From contig NZ_BJNG01000012.1 in NCBI RefSeq assembly GCF_006539565.1, forward strand, positions 53,465-117,464: 64,000 nt of DNA. Reading direction: 5' to 3'. The notes under the pieces were generated by a model. It was given only the letters and a program-made list of their open reading frames with translations, was not told the DNA's origin and ran no database searches. Origin of the DNA: Pseudonocardia hydrocarbonoxydans (lineage in GTDB: Bacteria > Actinomycetota > Actinomycetes > Mycobacteriales > Pseudonocardiaceae). The position numbers were made by a program, and so were the translations under genes. The first letter of the stretch is position 1, and every line of letters starts with the position of its first letter. Of this stretch, positions 34,231 through 43,631 are shown piece by piece.

Positions 34231-34651
34231 GGACCGCACCGTCGAGGTTCGCGAGCACACCCTCGTGGATGCGGCGCAGCCCCTTCGGTGCGAAGGTCCG
34301 CTCGAAGAACCCGCCGATGCCGCCCGCGCCGTTCCAGGTCGTGACGACCCGCACGGTGCTGCGGTGCGTGCCCTCCGAGGTCACCGTCCAGGTGCTGACC
34401 ATCGAGGAGTTCGCGTCGCGCTCGACGATCGTGGCGGCGTCCGGCCGTTCGACGGTGACGAGCTGGTCGCGCACCCGCTTGCTGGTGGCCGCGAGCGTCC
34501 AGTGCACCCGCCCGTCGGGCTCCGTCCGGTAGTCCGAGTAGTGCTCGGTGAGGATCGTGGGGCGGACCTTCTCGTAGTCGCCGAGCGCCGTGCTCACCGC
34601 CTCCGCGGGGGCCTCGATCGTGCGCTGGGCCGTCGCCGTCACCTGTGCCAT
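34223..34651 (-). CDS. SRPBCC-family lipid-binding-like protein
   Basis: A 142-residue START/SRPBCC-fold protein. It opens MAQVTATAQRTIEAPAEAVS, typical of the first strand and helix; the central strands include HYSDYRTEPDGRVHWTLAAT and MVSTWTVTSEGTHRSTVRVV, and the closing helix FFERTFAPKGLRRIHEGVLA is the long C-terminal helix of the fold. Such proteins bind hydrophobic ligands or act as cyclases or stress proteins; none can be named here. It starts an operon with the PfkB gene and is divergent from the debranching-like gene. Confidence 0.88.
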   Translation of the reverse strand: MAQVTATAQRTIEAPAEAVSTALGDYEKVRPTILTEHYSDYRTEPDGRVHWTLAATSKRVRDQLVTVERPDAATIVERDANSSMVSTWTVTSEGTHRSTVRVVTTWNGAGGIGGFFERTFAPKGLRRIHEGVLANLDGAVRG

Positions 34652-34805
34652 GGCCGACATCCTGCCGGACCGACCGGATCGTCGGCGCCGGGTGGGCCGT
34701 CGGCGGCACCACGGGCCGGAACGTGCCGGACCCCACCGGCGTCCAGGTCCGCGGGACCGGTCGAGCAGGCTGGCAGCGTCGGACCCGATCGTCCACAGTC
34801 GGGGG

Positions 34806-36839
34806 ATGGCTCTCCGGCAACCGCTGCTGCACGACCTCACCGTCACCCTCGCGGCCCCCACCGTCTGCCTCGCCGGGACCGACGGCCAGATCCGCGCCGT
34901 CGGCGTGCAGGGGGTGCTCCGCGGCGACGTCCGGGTGCTGTCCGAGGCCGTCGTGACCGTCGGCGGGGAGGAGCCGGAGCCGGTCGCGCACGCCGCGGAC
35001 GGCGCCGGGGCCGAGCACGCGGTGGGCCTGCTGCGCGGCCTCGGCGACTCCGGGCCGGACCCCACCGTGTGGCTGCGCCGCGACCGCCGCGTCCGTGCCG
35101 ACGGGGTCGACGAGACGTTCGCGCTGGTCAACCGCTCGGGCCGGGCCGTCGACACGGAGGTCGTGCTGCGGGTGGCCGCCGACCTGGCCCCGGTGGAGAC
35201 CTTCCGGGCGGGCCGCCCGACCACCGCGGCGGTGGCCGAGCCGACCGCGGACGGGGTCCGCTGGTCCGGTGGCGACGTCACGGTGACGCTCGCGGCGCCC
35301 GGTGCGGAGCCCGACGCCGGCGGGCGGCTGCGCTGGCCCGTGCACGTCCCGGCCCGCTCCACCACCACGCTGCGCACGTCGTTGTCCGTCACCGACCCGG
35401 GTGCCGTCGTCGGCCCGGCGGCGCTGCGCCTGGCCCGCCCGGACGTCCACGCCTACGACCCGCGCCTGGCCCGGCTGCTGCACCGGGCCCTCGACGACCT
35501 CGACGCGCTGCTGCTCACCGAGTCCGGCCACCCGGACGACCCGTTCGCCGCCGCGGGAGCACCCTGGTTCAGCACGCTGTTCGGCCGCGACTCGCTGTGG
35601 ACGGCCACGCTGCTGCTGCCCGTCGACGTCCGGCTGGCCGCGGGAACGCTGCGCACCCTCGCCCGCAGCCAGGGCACGCGGGACGACCCGGCCACCGGCG
35701 AGCAGCCCGGCAAGATCATGCACGAGCGCCGCCGCGCCGCCGCCGAGTACGCCGGGATGAGCCTGCCCGCGCTCTACTACGGCACGATCGACGCCACCCC
35801 GCTGTGGATCTGCCTGCTGCGCGACGCCCGCCGCCACGGCCTGCCCGACGCCGAGGTCCGCGCGCTGCTGCCGCACCTGCACGCCGCGCTGGGCTGGATC
35901 CGCGACAGCTCCGACCGCGACGGCGACGGCTTCGCCGAGTACTTCGACGACTCCGGCCGCGGCCTGGCCAACCAGGGCTGGAAGGACTCCGGGGACGCCG
36001 TGCGGTTCGCCGACGGCTCCGTCGCCGAGGGCCCGGTCGCGCTGTGCGAGGTGCAGGGCTACGTGCACGAGGCGCTGCGCGCGGGCGCCGAGCTGCTGGA
36101 GGCGTTCGACGACGGCGACCCGGCCCCGTGGCGGGCCCGCGCCGCCGCGCTGGAGTCGCTGTTCCGCGCGCGCTTCTGGGTCGACGGCGTCGACGGCGGC
36201 GCGTTCCCGGCCCTCGCGCTCGACGGCGCCAAGACGCCCGTCGACTCCCTGACCAGCAACATCGGCCACCTGCTGGGCACCGGGCTGCTGTCGCCGCAGG
36301 AGGAGAACGCGATCGGGGGGCGCCTGCTGGAACCGGACATGGCGAGCGGCTTCGGGCTGCGCACGATGTCGGCGCGGGACGGCGGCTACTCCCCGCTGTC
36401 CTACCACTGCGGGTCGGTGTGGCCGCACGACACCGCGGTGGTGGTGCGCGGGCTGTTGCGCAGCGGTCAGGCCGGCCGGGCCGCCGCACTGGGCGTCGCG
36501 CTGCTCGACACCGCCGACGGGTTCGACTCCCGCCTGCCCGAGCTGCTCGCCGGCTTCGGCGCAGACGAGGTGGGCACCCCCGTGCCCTACCCGGCGTCCT
36601 GCCGCCCTCAGGCCTGGGCCGCCGCGGCGGCGGCCGGGCTGCTCACGGCGCTGCTGGGCCTGTACGTCGACGTGCCCGGCGGGGTGCTGCGCCTGGCCCC
36701 GCCGTCGCCGTCACCGGTGGGGGCGCTGCGGGTGCGCGGGCTCGCGGTGGCCGGCGGGACGCTGGACGTGGACCTCGACCGGGACGGGCGGGTGACCCAC
36801 GTGGCGGCCCCGGCGGGGATGCGGGTGGAGCTCGGCTGA
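34806..36839 (+). CDS. Glycogen-debranching-type amylo-alpha-1,6-glucosidase
   Basis: A 677-residue protein with the N-terminal domain of bacterial GDE-like enzymes (about residues 10-200, LHDLTVTLAAPTVCLAGTDG) and a C-terminal (alpha/alpha)6 barrel of glycoside hydrolase type. The barrel carries APWFSTLFGRDSLWTATLLL, LYYGTIDATPLWICLLRD, NQGWKDSGDA and LSYHCGSVWPHDTAVVVRGL with acidic residues expected to be catalytic. It would cleave alpha-1,6 linkages or short alpha-glucosides in the cytosol. ATG at 34806. The neighbouring PfkB kinase fits a sugar-use role. Confidence 0.88.
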   Translation: MALRQPLLHDLTVTLAAPTVCLAGTDGQIRAVGVQGVLRGDVRVLSEAVVTVGGEEPEPVAHAADGAGAEHAVGLLRGLGDSGPDPTVWLRRDRRVRADGVDETFALVNRSGRAVDTEVVLRVAADLAPVETFRAGRPTTAAVAEPTADGVRWSGGDVTVTLAAPGAEPDAGGRLRWPVHVPARSTTTLRTSLSVTDPGAVVGPAALRLARPDVHAYDPRLARLLHRALDDLDALLLTESGHPDDPFAAAGAPWFSTLFGRDSLWTATLLLPVDVRLAAGTLRTLARSQGTRDDPATGEQPGKIMHERRRAAAEYAGMSLPALYYGTIDATPLWICLLRDARRHGLPDAEVRALLPHLHAALGWIRDSSDRDGDGFAEYFDDSGRGLANQGWKDSGDAVRFADGSVAEGPVALCEVQGYVHEALRAGAELLEAFDDGDPAPWRARAAALESLFRARFWVDGVDGGAFPALALDGAKTPVDSLTSNIGHLLGTGLLSPQEENAIGGRLLEPDMASGFGLRTMSARDGGYSPLSYHCGSVWPHDTAVVVRGLLRSGQAGRAAALGVALLDTADGFDSRLPELLAGFGADEVGTPVPYPASCRPQAWAAAAAAGLLTALLGLYVDVPGGVLRLAPPSPSPVGALRVRGLAVAGGTLDVDLDRDGRVTHVAAPAGMRVELG

Positions 36840-36851
36840 GACCGGCCGGGG

Positions 36852-37775
36852 TCAGGCGGGGGCCGGGTCGTCCCAGGCGCCCCTGGCCTGGCCGGCGCTG
36901 GTGACCTGCTTGCCCGCCTCGATGACGTGGTCGAGCTGCGCGTCCTCGACCCCCTGCTGGAGGGAGTCGTTCCAGGCACGGGCGTGGGGGGCGGCGGCCC
37001 GCGTATGGGCGACGGTGTCGCGCATCGCCTCGACCAGCTGGTGCGCGGTGTGGCCGGACGCGGCGAGGGTGTCGAGCAGCCGGGAGATCTCCCGGACGAA
37101 CCGGTGGGCGAGCTCGATGGCCCGGAAGATCACCTGCAGCGTGCCGGCGGCCATCGAACCGCCCGCGGTGAGCAGGGCGACCGCCGCGGACAGGACGGCG
37201 ATCTTCACGACCAGCCAGACGAACTCGACGATCTGGTCGCGGATCCAGGTGCGCACGGTCGCGACGCCTGCCCCGGACAGCAGGATCACCGACGACAGCC
37301 GCTCGGCCATCCCCGCCGCCGACTCCAGACGGCTGGTGTAGCCGGCCACCGCGGTGCGGTAGGCGTCGGCGGCGGCGCCGTCCCAGTCCGGTGCGCCGCC
37401 CGCGACCGCGCCGCGGTAGTCGGCCGCCACGGCGTTCAGTTGCGTGGCGACGTTGTGCCACGTCTGCGCCTGGGCGGTGATCTGCGTCGGGTCGCCGGCA
37501 AGTGCGTCGAGCGGCTCGTGCAGCCACCAGACGTGCTCGATGAGCCATCCGATCCCTGCGGTGGCCAGCCCGTCGAGCGGATTCATCACCGTGTCCAGGC
37601 CGTCGAGGACGGCGGCGGCCCCGGTGAACACGATCTGCACGGGATCCGGGTGCTCCGCGGTCCACGCCGCGTTGAGGTCGGCGACGCTGGACAGGGCGCC
37701 CGCGCCCTCCCAGCTGCCGAGCGGCTGGGCGTCCTCGTTCGCGGCCTCGACGATCAGCGGGTCGGGTGCGCTCAT
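36852..37775 (-). CDS. WXG100/PPE-like large protein of a type VII-associated triad
   Basis: A 307-residue protein. The first 170 residues are helical and resemble the WXG100-fused or PPE-like N-terminus of type VII substrates, with TWHNVATQLNAVAADYRGAV and the WxG-like turn PDWDGAAADAYRTAVAGY. A hydrophobic segment IVEFVWLVVKIAVLSAAVAL and a helical tail follow. No toxin motif is recognised at the C-terminus. The start ATG overlaps the EspC-like gene by four bases and that gene overlaps the YbaB-like gene by four bases, so all three are made together. Export by a type VII system elsewhere in the genome is inference. Confidence 0.7.
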   Translation of the reverse strand: MSAPDPLIVEAANEDAQPLGSWEGAGALSSVADLNAAWTAEHPDPVQIVFTGAAAVLDGLDTVMNPLDGLATAGIGWLIEHVWWLHEPLDALAGDPTQITAQAQTWHNVATQLNAVAADYRGAVAGGAPDWDGAAADAYRTAVAGYTSRLESAAGMAERLSSVILLSGAGVATVRTWIRDQIVEFVWLVVKIAVLSAAVALLTAGGSMAAGTLQVIFRAIELAHRFVREISRLLDTLAASGHTAHQLVEAMRDTVAHTRAAAPHARAWNDSLQQGVEDAQLDHVIEAGKQVTSAGQARGAWDDPAPA

Positions 37776-38074
37776 CGATGTCCGAACAGCAGGGCGGTCC
37801 GGCGTTCGGTCTCCTCGTAGGCATCGCGGGTGGTGCGCAACCGGTCCCCGAAGCCCGCCGCCTCGTCGCCCAGCCCCCGCACCGCGTGCGCCCCGATCGC
37901 GGCCGCCGCCGTGACGGTGACGGCGAACGCCTGCCCGACCAGGCCGTAGGCCAGGTGGTCGAGCGGCTGCCCGGCGTCGGCGGCGCGGCGCATCGGCGCC
38001 GCGACCGAACGGTCGACGAGATCGATGTGCGGGCCGATGTCGCCGAGCCGGAAGAAGCCGTACTCCGCGCTCAC
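37772..38074 (-). CDS. EspC-like type VII secretion-associated protein
   Basis: A 100-residue helical protein beginning VSAEYGFFRLGDIGPHIDLV. It resembles the EspC/DUF2580 family of small ESX-associated proteins, with a short N-terminal helix, a central hairpin (AYGLVGQAFAVTVTAAAAIG) and a helical end with TTRDAYEETERRTALL. GTG start at 38074 overlaps the YbaB-like stop (GTGA) and its stop overlaps the WXG-like gene start. Small proteins of this kind often pair with a larger type VII substrate. The family assignment is by pattern and length. Confidence 0.65.
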   Translation of the reverse strand: MSAEYGFFRLGDIGPHIDLVDRSVAAPMRRAADAGQPLDHLAYGLVGQAFAVTVTAAAAIGAHAVRGLGDEAAGFGDRLRTTRDAYEETERRTALLFGHR

Positions 38075-38415
38075 GACGGCGTCCCCGGTTGCGAGCGGAC
38101 GACCCGCATCGCCTCGCTGTCGGCCCCCAGCAACGGGGCCACGGCGTCGTTGACCCGCCGGTCGGCCTCGGCCTGGGCCCGCGCTGCGGTCTCGACGACG
38201 AGCGCGGCGAGCTGGGTACGCGTCAGCGACTCGCTGCGTTCGGAGAACACCAGCCGGCGCAGTGCGCCACCGGGCACGACGGTGACCGTGACGGCCCCGT
38301 CCTGGCTCGACGCGGTCCCGTCGACGCCCGCGAGCGCGGTCCGTGCGCGGTCGGCCCGGGCCGTGAGGTCGGCGAGCCGGTGCTGGTAGCTGTCGAGCCA
38401 CTGTCGTCCGTCCAT
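38071..38415 (-). CDS. YbaB/EbfC-family nucleoid-associated-like protein
   Basis: A 114-residue protein with the YbaB/EbfC arrangement: an N-terminal helix (DGRQWLDSYQHRLADLTARA), a beta hairpin (QDGAVTVTVVPGGALRRLVF) and a C-terminal helix with LAALVVETAARAQAEADRRV. True YbaB proteins bind DNA as dimers; in actinobacteria divergent copies are often found at the head of type VII-like triads, as here. It starts the operon with the EspC-like and WXG-like genes. The ATG at 38415 lies 71 bases from the divergent asparaginase. Confidence 0.75.
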   Translation of the reverse strand: MDGRQWLDSYQHRLADLTARADRARTALAGVDGTASSQDGAVTVTVVPGGALRRLVFSERSESLTRTQLAALVVETAARAQAEADRRVNDAVAPLLGADSEAMRVVRSQPGTPS

Positions 38416-38486
38416 GCCCGGGGACGGTACGGAGTGCACCCCCCGCTCCGCGGGCGTTCGGGGAAACTCACGTAGCGTCGTGCCAC

Positions 38487-39433
38487 GTGATCGACGAGCG
38501 GGCGCAGGCCCTGGCCCAGGTGGTGCGCGGCGGGCTCGTGGAGTCGGTGCACCGCGGGCACCTCGTCGCCCTCGACGGCGACGGCGTCCCGGTGCTGCGC
38601 CGCGGCGACCCCGCGGTCACGGTCTTCGCGCGGTCCGCGCTCAAGCCGGTGCAGGCCGTCGCGATGCTGCGGGCCGGGCTCGACCTCGACGGCGAACTGC
38701 TCGCGCTGGCCTGCTCCAGCCATTCCGGGGAGCCGCTGCACGTCGACGGCGTGCGCCGCATCCTCGCCGGGGCGGGCCGCACCGAGGACGACCTGGCGAA
38801 CACCGCGGGCTACCCGCTCGGCGAGGACGTCGGCGCGACCGGGCGGGCCGACGGGTTCGGCCCGTCGTCGCTGGCGCAGAACTGCTCGGGCAAGCACGCC
38901 GCGATGATCGCCACCTGCGTGGCCGCGGGATGGCCGGTCGCCGGCTACCGCGACCCGGGCCATCCGCTGCAGGAGGCGGTGCGCGAGGTCGTCGCCGAGC
39001 TCACCGGCGACGGCGCCGAGCACGTCACCGTCGACGGCTGCGGCGCCCCGCTGTTCTCCTGCACCCTCACCGGGCTGGCCCACGCCTTCGCCCGCCTCGC
39101 ACTGGCCGCACCCGGCACGCCCGAGCGGCGGGTGGCCGCGGCGATGGCGGCGCATCCGCAGTGGGTCGGCGGCTCCGCCGCGACGTCACCGCGCTGATGG
39201 CCGGGGTTCCCGGGCTGGTCGCCAAGGACGGGGCGGAGGGGACGTTCGCCGCCGCGCTGCCCGAAGGGTCGGCGGTGGCGGTCAAGGTGCTCGACGGCGG
39301 GATGCGGCCGCTGCCGGTGGTCGTCGCCGACGCCCTGCGCGTCCTCGGCGCCGCGGTCCCCGACGACGTGGGCCGGCGCGCGGTGCTCGGTGGCGGCGAG
39401 CCGGTCGGGGAGATCCGCCCCGTCCGTGGGTGA
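38487..39433 (+). pseudogene. L-asparaginase II-type protein, frameshifted
   Basis: The first frame (38487-39197) gives the N-terminal three quarters of an AnsA-II/thermolabile asparaginase (Pfam asparaginase_II type). It opens RGGLVESVHRGHLVALDGDG and has FARSALKPVQAVAML, LACSSHSGEPLH and NCSGKHAAMI. It then reads VGGSAATSPR and stops. The next frame carries on at about 39179 with RDVTALMAGVPGLVAKDGAE and runs to 39433. The expected sequence needs one extra base near 39174-39178, so a single-base deletion breaks the gene. The remainder is well preserved. The enzyme would hydrolyse asparagine. ATG at 38487 is divergent from the YbaB-like gene. Confidence 0.85.
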
Positions 39434-39479
39434 CGGCCCGGCCGCGGCGCGACCGTGGCAGCGTGATCTGCTGGACGCC

Positions 39480-40022
39480 ATGAGAAGGCTGCTGCTCCCC
39501 GCACTCCTGGTCGTGACGCTGGCCGGCTGCACCTCCGCCGAGACCGCCGCCCCCGCCGCGTCCCCCTCGTCGGCGCCCGCCCCGTCGAGCGTCGCGGCGC
39601 CCGCCCCGGCTGGCCCGGAGGGCGGGGTCCCCGGCCTCACCGGCGACCCCGCCGACCTGACGGTCCCGACCCAGGCCGCGGCCGGCACCGGCGCGCCGCC
39701 CACCGAGCTGCTCACCGAGGACGTCGTGGTCGGGGAGGGCGCCGCGGCGACCCAGGCCGACACCGTCGACGTCCGCTACACCGGCACGCTGTGGACCGAC
39801 GGCTCGGTCTTCGACAGCTCCTGGTCGCGTGGCGACGCCCCCATCCAGTTCCCGCTGAACCGGGTCGTCCCGGGATTCTCCCAGGGCATCGAGGGCATGG
39901 CACCCGGCGGCCGCCGCGTCATCGTCATGCCGCCGGACCTGGCCTACGGCGACAACCCGCCCCCCGGCCTGCCCGCGGGCGCCACGCTGGTCTTCGTCGT
40001 GGATCTGGTCGGGATCAGCTGA
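39480..40022 (+). CDS. FKBP-type peptidyl-prolyl isomerase lipoprotein
   Basis: A 180-residue envelope lipoprotein. The signal peptide [17 protein letters not shown] ends in a lipobox with the acylated C17. An Ala/Pro/Ser linker follows, then an FKBP domain at about residues 75-180: [60 protein letters not shown] and the closing VFVVDLV. It catalyses proline isomerisation in exported proteins. The ATG at 39480 is chosen because the signal peptide starts there. Its end overlaps the convergent copA gene by eight bases. Confidence 0.93.
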   Translation: MRRLLLPALLVVTLAGCTSAETAAPAASPSSAPAPSSVAAPAPAGPEGGVPGLTGDPADLTVPTQAAAGTGAPPTELLTEDVVVGEGAAATQADTVDVRYTGTLWTDGSVFDSSWSRGDAPIQFPLNRVVPGFSQGIEGMAPGGRRVIVMPPDLAYGDNPPPGLPAGATLVFVVDLVGIS

Positions 40023-42207
40023 GCGGGCGGAACCCCCGCAGCCGCAGGCTGTTGGCCACCACGAACACCGAGCTGAACGCCATGGCCGCCCCGGCGATCA
40101 TGGGGTTGAGCAGCCCGGAGGCGGCCAGCGGCAGCGCGGCGACGTTGTAGGCGAACGCCCAGAACAGGTTGCCCCGGATCGTGCCGAGCGTGCGTCGCGA
40201 GAGCCGGATGGCGTCGCCGACGGCCCGCAGGTCGCCGCGCACGAGGGTGAGGTCGCTCGCCTCGATGGCCACGTCGGTGCCGGTGCCCATCGCCAGGCCG
40301 AGGTCGGCCCGGGCGAGCGCCGCGGCGTCGTTGACGCCGTCGCCGACCATCGCGACGACCCTGCCCTCGCCCTGCAGGCGCACGATCACGTCGAGCTTCC
40401 CGGCGGGAAGCACCTCGGCGATCACCTCGTCGATGCCGACCTGATCGGCGACGGCGCGGGCGGCGCGGGCGTTGTCGCCGGTGAGCAGCACCGGGTGCAG
40501 GCCCAGACCACGCAGCTGCGCGACGGCCTCGCGCGAGGTCGGCTTGACCGTGTCGGCGACGACGAGCACCGCGCGGGCCACCCCGTCCCAGGCGACGACG
40601 ATCGCGGTCCGCCCGGTCTCCTCGGCCGACTCCCGGGCCGCGGCCAGCGGCTCCGGCAGCTCGACGTCGGCCAGCGCGGCCCGCCCCACGACGATCTCGT
40701 GCCCCTCGACGGTGCCGCGCACCCCGAGTCCCTCGACGTTCGCGAAGCCGGTGACCGCGGGCAGGTCGCCGAACCGCTCCCGGGCCCCGGCCGCGACGGC
40801 CGCCGCGATGGGGTGCTCCGAGGCCGCCTCGACGGCCCCGGCCAGCCGCAGCGCGTCCTCGTCGCCGGCGACCGACACCAGCGACATCCGCCCCTCGGTG
40901 ACGGTGCCGGTCTTGTCGAGCACCACGGTGTCGACCCGCCGCGTGGACTCCAGCACCTCCGGTCCCTTGATCAGGATGCCCAGCTGGGCGCCGCGGCCGG
41001 TGCCGACGAGCAGCGCGGTGGGCGTAGCCAGCCCCAGCGCGCACGGGCAGGCCACGATGAGCACCGCGACCGCCGCGGTGAACGCGGTGGCCGCGCCGGC
41101 GCCGGTGCCGAGCCAGAAACCGAGCGTGGCCGCGGCGAGTGCGATGACGACGGGCACGAACACCCCGGACACGCGGTCGGCGAGGCGCTGCACGGCGGCC
41201 TTGCCGCTCTGCGCGTCCTCGACGAGCTTCGCCATCCGGGCGAGCTGGGTGTCGGCGCCGACGCGGGTGACGCGCACGACCAGGCGCCCGCCGGCGTTGA
41301 CGCACGACCCGACCACGGCGTCGCCGGGCCCGACCTCGACCGGCACCGACTCCCCGGTCAGCATCGAGGCGTCGACGGCCGAGCTGCCGTCCTCGACGAC
41401 ACCGTCGGTGGCGATCTTCTCGCCCGGCCGCACGACGAACCGGTCGCCGACGGCCAGCGCGTCGACGGGGACCCGCACCTCGGTGCCGTCGCGCAGCACG
41501 GTGACGTCCTTGGCCCCCAGCTCCAGCAGCGCGCGCAGCGCCGCCCCGGCGTGGCGCTTGGACCGGGCCTCGAACCAGCGCCCGGCCAGCAGGAACGTCG
41601 TGACGCCCGCCGCGACCTCGAGATAGATGTTGCCCGCGCCGTCGCTCGGGGAGATCGTCAGCTCGAAGGGGTGCACCATCCCGGGCGTGCCCGCGGTGCC
41701 CCACAGCAGGGCGTAGAGGGACCACGCGAACGCGGCCAGCACGCCCATCGACACCAGCGTGTCCATCGTGGCCGCGCCGTGGCGCAGGTTGGTCCAGGCC
41801 GCGCGGTGGAACGGCGCGGCCGCCCACACGACGACCGGCCCGGCGAGCGCGAGCACGATCCACTGCCAGTAGGTGAACTGCCAGGCCGGCACCATCGACA
41901 GCGCGACCACCGGCACCGACAGCACGATCGAGACGATCAGCCGCTCGCGCAGCGGGTCGGCCTCCTCCGCCGCGGGTGCGGGCTTCGCGGCGGGCAGCGT
42001 GGCGGTGTACCCCGCCGCCTCGACCTGCGCGACGAGCACGGCCGGGTCGACGCCGTCGGGTGCCTGCACGCGCGCCTTCTCGGTGGCGTAGTTGACGCTG
42101 GCGCTCACCCCGTCGAGCTTGTTGAGCTTGCGCTCGACGCGGTGGGCGCACGACGCGCACGTCATCCCGCCGATGGCCAGCTCGATCTCGGTGAGCGTCG
42201 CGGTCAT
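40015..42207 (-). CDS. copA: Copper-exporting P1B-type ATPase
   Basis: A 730-residue Cu+ pump. The N-terminal metal-binding domain has GMTCASC at residues 14-20. Then come membrane helices, the TGES actuator loop [13 protein letters not shown], the ion-binding CPC helix [11 protein letters not shown], the phosphorylation motif DKTGTVTEG, the HP motif ASEHPIA, and [16 protein letters not shown], with a final pair of helices. It transports monovalent copper out of the cytosol. The start ATG overlaps the secreted-protein gene stop (ATGA). It is the last gene of the CsoR-controlled operon. Confidence 0.97.
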   Translation of the reverse strand: MTATLTEIELAIGGMTCASCAHRVERKLNKLDGVSASVNYATEKARVQAPDGVDPAVLVAQVEAAGYTATLPAAKPAPAAEEADPLRERLIVSIVLSVPVVALSMVPAWQFTYWQWIVLALAGPVVVWAAAPFHRAAWTNLRHGAATMDTLVSMGVLAAFAWSLYALLWGTAGTPGMVHPFELTISPSDGAGNIYLEVAAGVTTFLLAGRWFEARSKRHAGAALRALLELGAKDVTVLRDGTEVRVPVDALAVGDRFVVRPGEKIATDGVVEDGSSAVDASMLTGESVPVEVGPGDAVVGSCVNAGGRLVVRVTRVGADTQLARMAKLVEDAQSGKAAVQRLADRVSGVFVPVVIALAAATLGFWLGTGAGAATAFTAAVAVLIVACPCALGLATPTALLVGTGRGAQLGILIKGPEVLESTRRVDTVVLDKTGTVTEGRMSLVSVAGDEDALRLAGAVEAASEHPIAAAVAAGARERFGDLPAVTGFANVEGLGVRGTVEGHEIVVGRAALADVELPEPLAAARESAEETGRTAIVVAWDGVARAVLVVADTVKPTSREAVAQLRGLGLHPVLLTGDNARAARAVADQVGIDEVIAEVLPAGKLDVIVRLQGEGRVVAMVGDGVNDAAALARADLGLAMGTGTDVAIEASDLTLVRGDLRAVGDAIRLSRRTLGTIRGNLFWAFAYNVAALPLAASGLLNPMIAGAAMAFSSVFVVANSLRLRGFRPLS

Positions 42208-43106
42208 CGGGGTCCCTCCTCGTGCGAGTGCGGTTGCGTCTCGGCCGGCTCCGCGGCCGCGGCCGGGCCGGTGGGCACCGTGAACTCCGCGGTGCGGACG
42301 ACCCCGCCGTGGGAGAAGTCCAGGAACAGCCGGTAGTCCCCGGCGCTGGGCACCTCGGCGACGAACCCGATCGCCGGGCCGGCGGGCCCGTCGTCGGGGT
42401 GTACGTGCAGGTAGGCCAGGTCGCCCCCGCGCAGCGCGACGAGGTGGCCGTACGCGCCGAGGTAGGGGTCGAGGTCGGTGACGGGCACGCCGTCGCGCGC
42501 CACGGTGAGGGTGACCGGGGAGGCCTGACCCGGGGTGAGCTCGCCGTCGAGGGTGACGGTGTAGCTCCCGACCTGGGCCGTGCGGGTCGGGGCGTGCTCG
42601 ACGGGGTCGAACGCGCCGGGCACCGACACGTCGACGCCCAGGGTGAGGGGCTCGCCGCCGGTGGGCACGAAGTCGGCGAACACGCGGTAGCTGCCGCCCT
42701 CCCGCAGCTCCAGCGGCACGGTCCAGGTGCCGTCCGCGGCCATCTCCGGGTGCACGTGCCGGAAGCCGGAGCCGTCGCGGCGCACGACGACCAGGTGCAT
42801 CCGCTTCTCGTGCTCCACGTCGAACGCGGTGACCGGGGCCCCGTCGACGCCGGTGATCGTGAACGCGAACGGCCCGCCGGAGTGCGTGGTCGAGGCGGGT
42901 CGCAGCGTGTAGCCGCGCTCGGTGGACGCCAACCCCGGGGGCGCCGCCGTCGTCCCGGGGGCGCCGTGGGCGTCCGCGGTGTGCGCCCCGGCGTGATCGG
43001 CGGCCGCGGGACGGGGGTCCCCGACGGCGGCCCCCGTCGCCCACGCCCCGGCCGTGACCAGGACGAGCGCGGCGCCGTAGGCGGTGAGCTTGGTGACGGC
43101 GTGCAT
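42204..43106 (-). CDS. Exported or membrane-anchored copper-operon protein, unknown family
   Basis: A 300-residue protein with an N-terminal signal or anchor helix ([16 protein letters not shown] stretch after MHAVTKL), then a His-rich linker with several AHT/AHG motifs. Two beta-sandwich-like regions follow, each containing [19 protein letters not shown] and [19 protein letters not shown]; these H-x-H pairs are likely metal-binding loops. The C-terminus has HSHEEGPR. It is probably anchored outside the membrane and binds copper. It lies between copZ and copA with two- and four-base junctions, so it is surely part of copper handling. I do not recognise a named family. Confidence 0.75.
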   Translation of the reverse strand: MHAVTKLTAYGAALVLVTAGAWATGAAVGDPRPAAADHAGAHTADAHGAPGTTAAPPGLASTERGYTLRPASTTHSGGPFAFTITGVDGAPVTAFDVEHEKRMHLVVVRRDGSGFRHVHPEMAADGTWTVPLELREGGSYRVFADFVPTGGEPLTLGVDVSVPGAFDPVEHAPTRTAQVGSYTVTLDGELTPGQASPVTLTVARDGVPVTDLDPYLGAYGHLVALRGGDLAYLHVHPDDGPAGPAIGFVAEVPSAGDYRLFLDFSHGGVVRTAEFTVPTGPAAAAEPAETQPHSHEEGPR

Positions 43107-43108
43107 GG

Positions 43109-43315
43109 TCAGGCGGCCACCGCGTACCCGGCCTCGGCGACGGCCGCGCGCACGGCGGCGTCGTCGAGCGGGGTGTCGCTGCGGACGGTGACGGCACCGG
43201 TCGGCAGGTCGACCGCGACGTCGGTGACGCCGTCGATGTCGCTGATCTCCTCGGTGACCGAGGCGACGCAGTGCTCGCAGGTCATGCCGGTGACGGTCCA
43301 GGTGTGCTCGGTCAT
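43109..43315 (-). CDS. copZ: Copper chaperone, heavy-metal-associated domain
   Basis: A 68-residue single HMA domain: the metal-binding GMTCEHC loop at residues 10-16 lies between the first strand and first helix, followed by [20 protein letters not shown] and a closing strand. It binds Cu+ in the cytosol and hands it to CopA or to CsoR. The ATG is preceded by GGAGAAGACC. It follows csoR by 34 bases and is followed by the exported protein after two bases. Confidence 0.95.
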   Translation of the reverse strand: MTEHTWTVTGMTCEHCVASVTEEISDIDGVTDVAVDLPTGAVTVRSDTPLDDAAVRAAVAEAGYAVAA

Positions 43316-43349
43316 GGTCTTCTCCTTGCGCGTTCGACGTGCGGGGGAG

Positions 43350-43631
43350 CTAGGAACGGACGAGGCGCGCGATGGCCGCGCTGGCCTCGGCGACCTTCTC
43401 GTCGGCCGCCCGGCCGCCCTCGGCGACGGCCTCGGTGACGCAGTGGCGCAGGTGCTCGTCGAGCAGGCCCAGCGCCACGGCCTCCAGGGCCTTCGTGGCC
43501 GCGGAGACCTGCGTGAGGACGTCGATGCAGTACTTGTCGTCCTCGATCATCTTGGCGATGCCGCGCACCTGGCCCTCGATGCGCTTCATGCGCTTGAGGT
43601 AGGCGTCCTTGTCCTGGGTGTACCCGTTCAC
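43350..43631 (-). CDS. csoR: Copper-sensing repressor CsoR
   Basis: A 93-residue all-helical repressor. The copper ligands Cys-His-Cys are present: C35 in DDKYCIDVLTQV, H60 and C64 in LLDEHLRHCVTEA. The N-terminal helix has RMKRIEGQVRGIAKMIEDD, typical of the DUF156 family. Copper binding releases it from DNA. The ATG overlaps the stop of the upstream ATPase gene by four bases. A palindromic operator of the expected type lies at 45617-45633 before the first gene of the operon. Confidence 0.97.
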   Translation of the reverse strand: MNGYTQDKDAYLKRMKRIEGQVRGIAKMIEDDKYCIDVLTQVSAATKALEAVALGLLDEHLRHCVTEAVAEGGRAADEKVAEASAAIARLVRS

